Under the pieces are notes generated by a model. That model was not told the DNA's origin and searched no databases. It worked only from the letters and a program-made list of their open reading frames with translations. The position numbers and the translations under genes were made by a program. A stretch of DNA of 64,000 nt from Paenibacillus lignilyticus (GTDB taxonomy: Bacteria; Bacillota; Bacilli; Paenibacillales; Paenibacillaceae): positions 1 to 64,000 of the forward strand of contig NZ_JAGKSP010000005.1 in NCBI RefSeq assembly GCF_017942085.1, given 5' to 3'. How positions within the stretch are numbered: position 1 is the stretch's first letter; every line of letters begins with the position of its first letter. Below, piece by piece: positions 35,615-43,958 of this stretch.

Positions 35615-37315
35615 TTGAAGCCGATAAATAGGCCGCGAATCTTGTTGACGATGACGATCCTGCTTGCCTTGCTGACCGGTTGCAGCGGAACCGGCGAACC
35701 GCAGCAGCAATCGCAAGATATACAGACGGAAGACAACAACAATGCCGTCGTGCCGGCCAAACAGCCGGTTACGCTTAAGGTACAGCTGAACAGCGTAGGG
35801 AAAGATTTCGAGCATACCGAAGTTTATAACGAAATTGCGAGACAGACCGGCGTCACGATGAATCTTGAGTTGTATGATGAGCAGAAATTCAAGGTGGAGC
35901 TCGCCGGCGGGGATCTGCCGGATATTATTCAGGTACCGAATAAGAACATTAAAGAGCTTATTGAGGGCAATAACATCATTCCGCTGGATGAGCTGCTGAA
36001 GACGAATGGGCCGGATTTGCAGCTCCCGGTGTATGAGAAGAGCTTCGCGTATATCCGGAAATTCTGGAGCGACAACACGAACAAGCTGTATATGGTTCCG
36101 GTCCAAATCGGCACGAGCGATTTTGGCTTCGAGCAGCAGGTCGGGTTTAATGTGCGCTGGGATTATTACAAGGAGCTCGGATATCCGAAGATCACGTCCA
36201 TTGATGATATGGTGAATATGCTGGCCGATATGGTTCAGCGGCATGGTACCACGAAGGATGGCAAGAAAGTGTATGGGGTCAGCATGTGGAACGACTGGTC
36301 GACATGGGGCGTTCGAAGCATGGGGCTGATAACCGGAAACGGCATGTTCAATACCAATTCGACGCAGCTGGTCAATAGTTATACGGATGCGGCTCACAGT
36401 GAGATTTGGGACACCGCCATGTTTATGTATAAGGCGCAGCAGAAAGGGATTTTGGACCCGGATGCGTTTACAGCCAAATATAACGACATCGTAGCCAAAG
36501 CATCGGAGGGGACCCTGATTTCGGCGGTCGCGACATGGCCGTTTACGCGTATCAACGCGGAGCTGCTGAAGGAAGGACCGGATAAAGGGTTTGTTACGAT
36601 TCCGCTGGACTGGGGATTCACGAATGTCGGTGGCACGACGGTAGCGGGCTGGAGCGATCGCGCTTTCGCCATTTCGGCGAACTGCAAGTATCCGGAGCGG
36701 GCGATGGACCTTATTAATTTCCTCGTGTCCGAGCAAGGCTCGCGGCTGATTGCCAGCGGCATCGAAGGGGTACATTGGACGTACGTGGACGGGAAACCGG
36801 CTATGAAACCGGAGACGGTCACGCTCGCGGCTGCCGGCGGAGACAGCTGGAAGAAGACAGGGATCGGCATGATCGCCAACCAGCAAGGGCTTGCCGATTA
36901 TACGAAGCTCAGCGACGGAGGCATTGTCAATCTGTTCAATACGCCTGCAGTATTCGCGACCAAGGTGAATGCGCTGAACAAGGATTATGACGAATACTAC
37001 GATGTCTCCTACCCGGCGGAGGCATACAAACGGCTCGTGGATCAAGGGAAAGTGAAAACGCTGTCCCATATGCCGCTCGATGTGCTGAGTGCAATGCCTA
37101 CGCCACCGGATGACATCAAACGAATACAGACCAAGCTGGATGAGCTGCTCGTGAAAGGGATGCCGATTATCGTGCTGGGGTCCAAGTCCGACGAAGACTT
37201 CAAAGTCCACCAACAGGAATTAATAGACGAATTAATAGACGCAGGCGCAGATACCTATTTCGACTGGTATAAACGTTCGTATGAGGAAACAAAGGCACAG
37301 CTTGTCACCGAATAA
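35615..37315 (+). CDS. Sugar-binding lipoprotein, copy 1 (LipO/YtcQ-like)
   Basis: A 566-residue lipoprotein: TMTILLALLTGCSG gives a clean lipobox. The mature protein is a family 1 solute-binding protein of the large LipO/YtcQ type. It has marks PVTLKVQLNSVGKDFEHTEVYNEIARQTGV, LAGGDLPDIIQ, and WKKTGIGMIANQQGL near 410. It is collinear with copy 2 at 39342 and alike at more than half of positions. It lies in the two-component operon, before a terminator-like hairpin and the permease promoter, so it may act as the kinase's sensing partner. It starts at TTG after GGAGGCG. Confidence 0.88.
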   Translation: MKPINRPRILLTMTILLALLTGCSGTGEPQQQSQDIQTEDNNNAVVPAKQPVTLKVQLNSVGKDFEHTEVYNEIARQTGVTMNLELYDEQKFKVELAGGDLPDIIQVPNKNIKELIEGNNIIPLDELLKTNGPDLQLPVYEKSFAYIRKFWSDNTNKLYMVPVQIGTSDFGFEQQVGFNVRWDYYKELGYPKITSIDDMVNMLADMVQRHGTTKDGKKVYGVSMWNDWSTWGVRSMGLITGNGMFNTNSTQLVNSYTDAAHSEIWDTAMFMYKAQQKGILDPDAFTAKYNDIVAKASEGTLISAVATWPFTRINAELLKEGPDKGFVTIPLDWGFTNVGGTTVAGWSDRAFAISANCKYPERAMDLINFLVSEQGSRLIASGIEGVHWTYVDGKPAMKPETVTLAAAGGDSWKKTGIGMIANQQGLADYTKLSDGGIVNLFNTPAVFATKVNALNKDYDEYYDVSYPAEAYKRLVDQGKVKTLSHMPLDVLSAMPTPPDDIKRIQTKLDELLVKGMPIIVLGSKSDEDFKVHQQELIDELIDAGADTYFDWYKRSYEETKAQLVTE

Positions 37316-37340
37316 CCCCTGCTTCTCTATGTAATATCTA

Positions 37341-37388
37341 TCCAGGCTCTTCCAAAGCAGCGTTCAGCTGCCGCGGGGGAGCCTATTT
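37341..37388 (+). terminator. Terminator-like hairpin after the copy 1 lipoprotein gene
   Basis: AGGCTC (37344-37349) pairs with GAGCCT (37379-37384) around an inner CAGC/GCTG stem, and TTTT follows. It separates the sensor operon from the transporter operon. Confidence 0.6.
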
Positions 37389-37390
37389 TA

Positions 37391-37443
37391 GTCCAAAAAT
37401 CGTAGAAAACTTCATATTTACGCCGTTAGCGATTTCTTATACT
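37391..37443 (+). promoter_or_regulatory. Activator-type promoter, shared box copy 1 (transporter operon)
   Basis: GTCCAAAAATCGTAGAAAAC with TTCATATT (37391-37418) is followed after 22 bp by the -10 hexamer TATACT (37438-37443). No -35 hexamer is visible; the box covers that position, as in class II activation. Near-identical boxes with the same spacing precede the secreted beta-helix gene and the GH35 gene. Confidence 0.78.
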
Positions 37444-37476
37444 GAGGATAGAAAAAGAGATGGAGTGATAAGAGAG

Positions 37477-38382
37477 ATGAAATGGAAAGCAAGCCGAGTC
37501 ACATTGTTTCTGATGGTTATCCCGTTTATCCTTCTGGTGTTCGTCTTCAACTACATTCCATTGTTCGGATGGGTGTACGCCTTCTACGACTACAAACCAG
37601 GCATTCCGCTCTCGCAGACGCCGTTTGTCGGACTGAAGTTCTTCCGCTGGGCGATCGAGGAGAAAGAGGATCTATTCCGTGTTTTAACCAATACGCTCGC
37701 ACTCAGTTTATTATCCATTCTGGCTTCACCGCTATCGGTTATCTTCGCGATCATGCTTAACGAGCTGAACAGCAAGCGCTTTCGGAAAGTCGTGCAGACA
37801 TTGACAACGCTGCCGAATTTCATTAGCTGGATCATCGTGTACTCGCTGGCCTTCTTCATGTTCTCCTCCGGCGGCTTGCTCAATGAAGTCTTAATGAGAC
37901 TCCACATCATCGATGAACCGACGACCGTGCTTGGCAATTCCGCTGCGACATGGTGGTTCCAGACCGGCGTGACGATCTGGAAGAGCTTAGGCTGGGGAGC
38001 CATTATCTACTTGGCCGCGATAGCAGGCATCGATCCTGAGCTGTACGATGCCGCGAAGGTAGATGGAGCCGGCAGGTTTCAACGCATTATGGCGATCACG
38101 GTTCCGGGAATTATGCCAACCTTCTTCGTCCTTCTGCTGCTCAACATTGCCAGCGTCCTATCTAACGGAGCCTCGGGCTTCGAGCAAAACTTCGTCTTCT
38201 ACAATTCCCTTGTAGCAGACCGGATCGAGGCACTTGATTACTACGTCTACCGCGTCGGGATTACGACAGGCGACATCTCCTTCGGTACGGCAATCGGAAT
38301 TGCCAAATCCATTATCAGCATTCTGCTGTTGTTCTCGATGAATGCACTGTCCAAGAAAATAAGAGGCCATTCGGTATTCTAG
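37477..38382 (+). CDS. Sugar ABC permease, LplB-type
   Basis: A 301-residue integral membrane subunit of a CUT1-type oligosaccharide importer. Six hydrophobic spans are visible. The EAA loop that docks to the ATPase is EAA-like: IAGIDPELYDAAKVDGAGRFQRIMAITVPGI near residue 185. The start could also be GTG at 37465, four codons earlier; ATG 37477 has GGAGTG at good spacing. The gene lies 34 bp downstream of the shared-box promoter. No ATPase gene is in the locus, as is usual for these systems, which use a common MsmX-type ATPase. Confidence 0.9.
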   Translation: MKWKASRVTLFLMVIPFILLVFVFNYIPLFGWVYAFYDYKPGIPLSQTPFVGLKFFRWAIEEKEDLFRVLTNTLALSLLSILASPLSVIFAIMLNELNSKRFRKVVQTLTTLPNFISWIIVYSLAFFMFSSGGLLNEVLMRLHIIDEPTTVLGNSAATWWFQTGVTIWKSLGWGAIIYLAAIAGIDPELYDAAKVDGAGRFQRIMAITVPGIMPTFFVLLLLNIASVLSNGASGFEQNFVFYNSLVADRIEALDYYVYRVGITTGDISFGTAIGIAKSIISILLLFSMNALSKKIRGHSVF

Positions 38383-38401
38383 CTGGAGGTAATGACGACC
38401 A

Positions 38402-39280
38402 ATGAAAAAAGATTCTTCCAACCTATTCGATATCTTCAACTACACCGTTCAAATCCTATTTACTCTCATGTGCATATACCCGTTCTACTATATCTTGATT
38501 TATTCGTTCAGCGATCCGCAGCAGGCGCTCAAAGGCGTGTTTCTAGTCCCGAGGGGGCTGTCAATCGTCAACTATACGACGATCTTCAAACTCGATAATA
38601 TGCTTCATTCGTTCGGCATATCCGTGCTGCGTACGGTTATCGGAACTGCGCTTACCATCGCATGCTGCACATGGTTTGCTTATGCCGTGACGAAGAACGA
38701 GCTGTATCTGCGCAAATATATTTATCGCTTCCTTGTCATTACAATGTATTTCAACGCCGGTCTGATTCCGTGGTACATCACGATGAAGGAGCTCGGTTTG
38801 AAAAATAACTTCTTGCTCTACATTCTGCCTGGTGCAGTTGTCGCTTATTATGTGGTCCTGCTGAAGACGTTCATTGAGCAGCTGCCGCAAGCGCTGGAAG
38901 AGTCCGCCATGATCGACGGCGCCGGTCATTTTAAAATCTTCACGAATGTCATCTTCCCGCTCTCGATGCCAATTGTCGCCACCATTGCCGTATTCGCTTC
39001 GGTGGGGCAGTGGAATACCTGGTATGACAACTACTTCCTCGTCTCAAGTGATAATCTGCAGACGCTGCAGCTGATTCTGTACAATTATTTGACCGACGCG
39101 CAGCGCATTGTGGCAAGCAGCAACATGCAGGATTTAAATCGCGGCCTGGCTTCCAAAATATCGCCGGATTCGATTCGCATCACGATTACGATGGTCGTCA
39201 CGCTGCCGGTTATGCTGGTGTACCCGTTCTTGCAGCGTTATTTTGTCAAGGGACTCATGCTGGGTGCGATCAAAGGGTAA
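38402..39280 (+). CDS. Sugar ABC permease, YtcP-type
   Basis: A 292-residue partner permease with six spans. The EAA loop is QALEESAMIDGAGHFKIFTNVIFPLSMP near residue 165. The C-terminus YPFLQRYFVKGLMLGAIKG is a near-constant signature of the YtcP/AraQ permease group. It lies 20 bp after the first permease and 61 bp before the second binding protein, in one transcript. Confidence 0.92.
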   Translation: MKKDSSNLFDIFNYTVQILFTLMCIYPFYYILIYSFSDPQQALKGVFLVPRGLSIVNYTTIFKLDNMLHSFGISVLRTVIGTALTIACCTWFAYAVTKNELYLRKYIYRFLVITMYFNAGLIPWYITMKELGLKNNFLLYILPGAVVAYYVVLLKTFIEQLPQALEESAMIDGAGHFKIFTNVIFPLSMPIVATIAVFASVGQWNTWYDNYFLVSSDNLQTLQLILYNYLTDAQRIVASSNMQDLNRGLASKISPDSIRITITMVVTLPVMLVYPFLQRYFVKGLMLGAIKG

Positions 39281-39341
39281 TTCAGGATGCAATAGCTCAT
39301 AGAGGCTATCATCATAGAACTTAAATTCGGGAGGTCATGGT

Positions 39342-41105
39342 ATGAAGGGGAACAAAGCATTACGCGGCAAGGCAGCAATGATGCTGGCCGCTATGCTGGT
39401 TGTATTGTCGGGCTGCGGTGGAAACTCATCGAATAATGCGAACAATACAGCTGCGACGAATGCACCTGCAGCGAACGAAACGGCAACTAACACAGAAGCA
39501 ACAACGAACAACGCCGCAGCTACAGATGATGCAGCCGCGACCAATGAGTCGACAGAGCCTGCCAAAGCGCCTGTTACGTTGAAGGTTCAAGTAAACAGCA
39601 CGACAAAGGACTTTGAGAACACCGAGGTATACAACGAAATTACGAAACAAACGGGCGTTACGATGGATCTCGAAACGTTCGATGAAGAGAAATTCAAAGT
39701 ACAGCTCGCAGGCGGCGATTTGCCGGATATCATTCAAGTGAAGAACGTCGGAACGACTTATTTGAAGCAGCTGATCGAAGGGAAAAACATCATTCCGCTG
39801 GACGATTTGGTAGCTTCGAACGGACCTGACATCCAGAAGCCGATCTTCGAGAAAAGTATCGCGTACAGCAAGAAGTTCTGGAGCAATGACACCGGTCAAC
39901 TGTATGTCGTTCCGGTTCAAATCGGTAACGCGGGCTGGGGCTTCGACCAACAAATCGGCTTTAACGTTCGTTGGGATTACTACAAGGAGCTTGGCTATCC
40001 GGAAGTGAAAAATATCGATGACATGGTAAACATCCTGGCTGATATGGTCGCGAAGCACCCGAAATCCCCGGATGGCAAGAAAGTATACGGTACGGCCATT
40101 TGGAATGACTGGGGCACTTGGGGCCTTAGCGGTATGGGACTTCTGACAAACCCTGGCGACCCTGTCGTCAATAATTACACGGATGTGCCGAAGAGCAGCT
40201 TCTGGTCCACATCGGAGTTCTTGTACAAAGCGAAACAAAAAGGCATCCTCGATCCGGATGCATTCACGGCTAAATACGAAGATCTCGTAACGAAGGCTTC
40301 CCAAGGTACACTGCTTAATGCGATCGCAACATGGCCGTTCCAAGCAGCGAACGGTGAGCTTCTGAAAGAAGGTCCGGACAAAGGTTTCGTGACGATTCCG
40401 CTGGATTGGGGTTTTGCATGGACCGGCGGCTCGACAATCGCAGGCTGGGGCGACCGTGCTTGGGCGATTACGTCGAACTGTAAAGATCCGGCGCGCGCTA
40501 TGGATTTGATCAACTTCCTATCCTCTGAGCAAGGTTCCCGTCTGATCGAAAGCGGCGTTCAAGGCGTTCACTGGGATGTGGTAGACGGCAAACCGCAAAT
40601 GAAGCCGGAAGTTGTAGCACTGGCAGCAGCGGGCGGCGACCCTTGGAAGAAAACGGGCATTAACATGATGGCGAACCAACAAGGTCTCTCCGACAATACG
40701 GTTCTGAGCGACGGCTTCCCGGTCAACCTGTTCAACTCGCCTGAAGTGTATGCAACGAAGCTCAACTCGCTTAACAAAGATTATTCCGAGCACTATGGCG
40801 TTGCTTATCCTGCCGCAGCATACAAGAAGTATGCCGATGAAGGCAAAGTAAAAACGCTTGATGTCATTCCGCAAGACGTGCAGGCTGCAATGGCTCCGCC
40901 GCCGGAAGATATCAAACGGATTCAAACGAAGCTGGATGACCTGATTACGAAAGGCATTCCGGATATCGTCCTGCATGCGAAGAACGATGAAGATTACAAA
41001 GCAAGACAGCAGAAGCTGATCGATAAGCTGAACGAAGCTGGCGCTGAGGAGTTCTACCAATGGCAGCTGAAAGCTTTCGACGAGGCAAAAGCAAAATTTG
41101 AATAA
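39342..41105 (+). CDS. Sugar-binding lipoprotein, copy 2 (LipO/YtcQ-like)
   Basis: A 587-residue lipoprotein: MLAAMLVVLSGCGG is the lipobox. A long Asn/Thr/Ala/Glu-rich linker (about 28-75) lifts the binding domain off the membrane. The domain is collinear with copy 1 (LAGGDLPDIIQVKNVG, GPDKGFVTIPLDWGF, WKKTGINMMANQQGLSDN). Its place right after the permeases, under their promoter, makes it the main transport receptor. GGGAGG precedes ATG. Codon use looks smoother and more A-ending than in copy 1, in line with high expression. Confidence 0.92.
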   Translation: MKGNKALRGKAAMMLAAMLVVLSGCGGNSSNNANNTAATNAPAANETATNTEATTNNAAATDDAAATNESTEPAKAPVTLKVQVNSTTKDFENTEVYNEITKQTGVTMDLETFDEEKFKVQLAGGDLPDIIQVKNVGTTYLKQLIEGKNIIPLDDLVASNGPDIQKPIFEKSIAYSKKFWSNDTGQLYVVPVQIGNAGWGFDQQIGFNVRWDYYKELGYPEVKNIDDMVNILADMVAKHPKSPDGKKVYGTAIWNDWGTWGLSGMGLLTNPGDPVVNNYTDVPKSSFWSTSEFLYKAKQKGILDPDAFTAKYEDLVTKASQGTLLNAIATWPFQAANGELLKEGPDKGFVTIPLDWGFAWTGGSTIAGWGDRAWAITSNCKDPARAMDLINFLSSEQGSRLIESGVQGVHWDVVDGKPQMKPEVVALAAAGGDPWKKTGINMMANQQGLSDNTVLSDGFPVNLFNSPEVYATKLNSLNKDYSEHYGVAYPAAAYKKYADEGKVKTLDVIPQDVQAAMAPPPEDIKRIQTKLDDLITKGIPDIVLHAKNDEDYKARQQKLIDKLNEAGAEEFYQWQLKAFDEAKAKFE

Positions 41106-41130
41106 GCGGCTTATGCTGGCTTAAAACATG

Positions 41131-41176
41131 CAGCGCCGGACAGAGGATTCAACTTGTCCGGCGCCTGTGTTTTTTG
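41131..41176 (+). terminator. Intra-operon terminator/attenuator before the GH2 gene
   Basis: GCGCCGGACA (41133-41142) pairs with TGTCCGGCGC (41155-41164), followed by TGTGTTTTTT. It is a strong intrinsic terminator only 24 bp before the GH2 start, with no separate promoter evident. It would lower enzyme expression relative to the binding protein. Confidence 0.82.
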
Positions 41177-41199
41177 CCGTTTCCAGAGAGGGGACGAAC

Positions 41200-43689
41200 A
41201 TGGGGATTGGCAGACAGGAACTGAACGGGGCATGGAAGCTGCGCGGAGCGGACGGACAGCGCGGTGCGGTGAAGACGCATCACCTATTTGAAACGGATGC
41301 CGCAAAGTGGATGGACGCAACCGTCCCGAGCGAAGTCCACCTCGAGTTAATGAAGCAAGGACTGATTGAGGAACCGACGGAAGGACTGAACGCCTTGTCC
41401 GCTCGGTGGGTGGGGGAGAATCTCTGGAGCTACAGAAGAAGCTTCGCGGCTTCCGAGGAAGCGATCAGCAATCATGCTTGGTTGATTTTCGAAGGGCTGG
41501 ATTATCATGCGAAAATTTATCTGAACGAAGAGCTGATCGGCGAGCACGCCAATTTCTATCGTCCATGCAAGGTAGCCGTGACCGGTAAGCTGCGCAAGGA
41601 GAACTTGCTCGTCATCGTACTCGACAGCGGATTACATATGGCTGGGAACAAATCCATCGAAGGCTACTATGAGAACTCGCAGGACCATGAGCTCCATAAG
41701 CGGATTTGGCTTCGCAAGCCGCAAAGCTCATTTGGCTGGGACTGGTCAACGCGCCTTGTAAATGTTGGCATTCATAAGCCTGTTGCGCTTGAATGGGCGA
41801 CAAGCGTGCGGCTCGATGATGTTGTAGTGTTGTCTGAGGTCAATGAAACGATGGATGAAGCGGTAGTGACTGTTCGCGCATTCGTAGAGGGCTGCGGGGA
41901 GAATCCCGTATCAGGTAAATTGACGGTTCGAATCGGCGAGGAAACGAGTGCCGTTCAGTCGTTTGACTATACGATTGAACCGGGTATGCAGCGGCTCGAA
42001 GCGAAGTGCACGGTAGCGAAGCCGAAGCTGTGGTGGCCGGCAGGTCATGGGGAGCAGCATCTGGCTAGTGTAGAGGTCGAACTTCATGCTGCGGACGAGC
42101 TTGCCGGGAAACGCTCGAAGCGAATAGGATTCCGCAAGCTGCGGATCAACCAAGATCCGCATCCGTCCGGAGGCAGCTATTTCTATCTGGAGGTCAACGA
42201 TCGTCCGGTGTTCGCCAAAGGCGCGAATGCGATCCCGCCGGATATGATATTTCAACGCGCAGACCGTGCTCGATACGAAGGGCTGATCAGCCGTGCGCTG
42301 GAAGCGAACTTCAATTTCCTGCGCGTTTGGGGCGGCGGCATCTACGAAACGGATGACTTCTACGAGTCGTGCGATGATCATGGCATTATGGTCTGGCAGG
42401 ACTTTGTGTTCGCCTGCGCGGACTATCCGGTGACGGATGCTTCATTCATGAGCAACGTGAAGCAGGAAGCCATCCATAATGTTCGGCGGCTTGCGCATCA
42501 TCCGAGCCTCGTGATGTACTGCGGAAACAATGAGAACGAGTGGCATACTTTCTACCGGGAAGAAGGCATTATCTATCCGGACTATGCCCTCTACCATCAT
42601 ATTCTTCCGCGCATCGTGCAGGAGGAGGACCCTGGCAGGTATTATCAGCCGAGCAGCCCGTTCTCGCCGGATCATCAGTATCCGAACGCGAATGATCGCG
42701 GTGATCAACATCCATGGACGGTTGGTTTTGAAAATAACGATTTCCGTGATTATCGCGAGATGATCTGCCGATTCCCGAATGAAGGCGGCATTCTGGGTAC
42801 GACAAGTCTGCCTGCCACGAATGCCTGTCTGCCTGAGGGCGGAGGATCCGTGCTCTCCTATGCTTGGCAGCAGCATGATAACGCGGTAGATTCTTGGTTT
42901 GCGTTATCGGCACCGGATAAGCAGATCAGCGATTGGATCGGGCTTGATCCGCGCAGCATGTCTATTGAGCAGTTCGTCTATTATGGCGGCTTGATTCAAG
43001 GGGAGGGCTTGCGGGAGTATATCGATAATTTCCGGCGGCGCATGTTCGACTGCGCATCGGCGATCTTCTGGATGTTCAATGATTGTTGGCCGGCGACGCG
43101 CAGCTGGACAGTCGTCGATTATTATTTGAACCGAACCCCTGCGTTCTATCCGGTAAAGCGGGCTTTCCAGCCGATTTCCGTCGTGGCAGCCAAGGAGGGG
43201 CAGACGGTTCGCATATTCGGCATTAACGAAACCGAACAGACATGGGTCGGGGAGCTGCAGGTCGGTTTGTTCCGATTCTCCGGCGCGTATGTAATGGATG
43301 AGCGTCTGAAAGTGGAATTGCCGCCGAATACGTCGGTATGCGTGATGGAATTCAGCGATGCGCAGTGGGAAGAAGCGGGCATTTCCGATACGGCTGTTTT
43401 CGCAAGGCTGCTGAATGAGCAAGAGGACACAGTGGCGCGGAATCGGCTCATTTTGCCTCGATTTGTGGAGATGAGATGGGATAAACCGCATATTGAAGTG
43501 GTTAGAGAGGATTCATATGCGGTGTTCCGCAGTGACGTCTTTGCATGGGGCGTTTGCATCGATTTGGATGGAACCGAGCCGCTTTCGGATAACTTCTTCG
43601 ATATCTGGCCGGGGATGGCTTATCGGATTCCGTGGCCGGAGGATCGGGCACTGCCGGCTGTCCGGTATGTAGGCAATTTAGTTGAATAA
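41200..43689 (+). CDS. GH2 beta-mannosidase-like glycoside hydrolase
   Basis: An 829-residue enzyme of glycoside hydrolase family 2. The start ELNGAWKLRGAD and the sandwich domain with ENLWSYRRSF and GLDYHAKIYLN lead to the TIM barrel (about 330-620): KGANAIPPDMI, WGGGIYETDDFYESCDDHGIMVWQDF, MYCGNNENEWH (acid/base Glu near 445) and CRFPNEGGILG (nucleophile Glu near 525; the usual SEFG is NEGG). KPQSSFGWDWS is typical of beta-mannosidases. There is no signal peptide, so it trims imported oligosaccharides. ATG 41200 after GAGAGGGG is preferred over an upstream frame overlapping the terminator. Confidence 0.9.
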   Translation: MGIGRQELNGAWKLRGADGQRGAVKTHHLFETDAAKWMDATVPSEVHLELMKQGLIEEPTEGLNALSARWVGENLWSYRRSFAASEEAISNHAWLIFEGLDYHAKIYLNEELIGEHANFYRPCKVAVTGKLRKENLLVIVLDSGLHMAGNKSIEGYYENSQDHELHKRIWLRKPQSSFGWDWSTRLVNVGIHKPVALEWATSVRLDDVVVLSEVNETMDEAVVTVRAFVEGCGENPVSGKLTVRIGEETSAVQSFDYTIEPGMQRLEAKCTVAKPKLWWPAGHGEQHLASVEVELHAADELAGKRSKRIGFRKLRINQDPHPSGGSYFYLEVNDRPVFAKGANAIPPDMIFQRADRARYEGLISRALEANFNFLRVWGGGIYETDDFYESCDDHGIMVWQDFVFACADYPVTDASFMSNVKQEAIHNVRRLAHHPSLVMYCGNNENEWHTFYREEGIIYPDYALYHHILPRIVQEEDPGRYYQPSSPFSPDHQYPNANDRGDQHPWTVGFENNDFRDYREMICRFPNEGGILGTTSLPATNACLPEGGGSVLSYAWQQHDNAVDSWFALSAPDKQISDWIGLDPRSMSIEQFVYYGGLIQGEGLREYIDNFRRRMFDCASAIFWMFNDCWPATRSWTVVDYYLNRTPAFYPVKRAFQPISVVAAKEGQTVRIFGINETEQTWVGELQVGLFRFSGAYVMDERLKVELPPNTSVCVMEFSDAQWEEAGISDTAVFARLLNEQEDTVARNRLILPRFVEMRWDKPHIEVVREDSYAVFRSDVFAWGVCIDLDGTEPLSDNFFDIWPGMAYRIPWPEDRALPAVRYVGNLVE

Positions 43690-43699
43690 TGTGGTGTTG

Positions 43700-43737
43700 G
43701 GCGGGAGTGCGCGAACGGTGCGTACTCCCGCCTATTT
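43700..43737 (+). terminator. Terminator of the transporter/GH2 operon
   Basis: GGCGGGAGT (43700-43708) pairs with ACTCCCGCC (43724-43732), then TATTTTT. Confidence 0.82.
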
Positions 43738-43743
43738 TTAAAT

Positions 43744-43797
43744 GTCCAAAAACAGTAGAAATCTTCATTTCACCAAACTGCCTCGAAGCGCTATACT
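43744..43797 (+). promoter_or_regulatory. Activator-type promoter, shared box copy 2 (secreted beta-helix gene)
   Basis: GTCCAAAAACAGTAGAAATC with TTCATTT (43744-43770), then 23 bp later TATACT (43792-43797). It is followed by an untranslated leader of roughly 155 bases up to ATG 43959; I see no other element in the leader. Confidence 0.78.
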
Positions 43798-43958
43798 TTT
43801 ATTTGTCGAAGAAAGCGTTTTCAATCTTAGCCAACGAAGATACATAGTTTATTAAGTCAGAAGAGGCAGGTGGATTCAAAGGTAGGATGGCTGCTGATTT
43901 CAAGCCTGCGGTTTGAGGGGGTTGAGATACAATCTTGAGTGAGGAAAGGGTGTAATTG

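Noticed and set aside
35597..37213. 538-codon minus-strand open frame opposite the copy 1 binding-lipoprotein gene
   Set aside because: It mirrors a well-supported gene, is rich in Arg/His/Ile as expected from antisense of such codons, and has no ribosome site or family motif.
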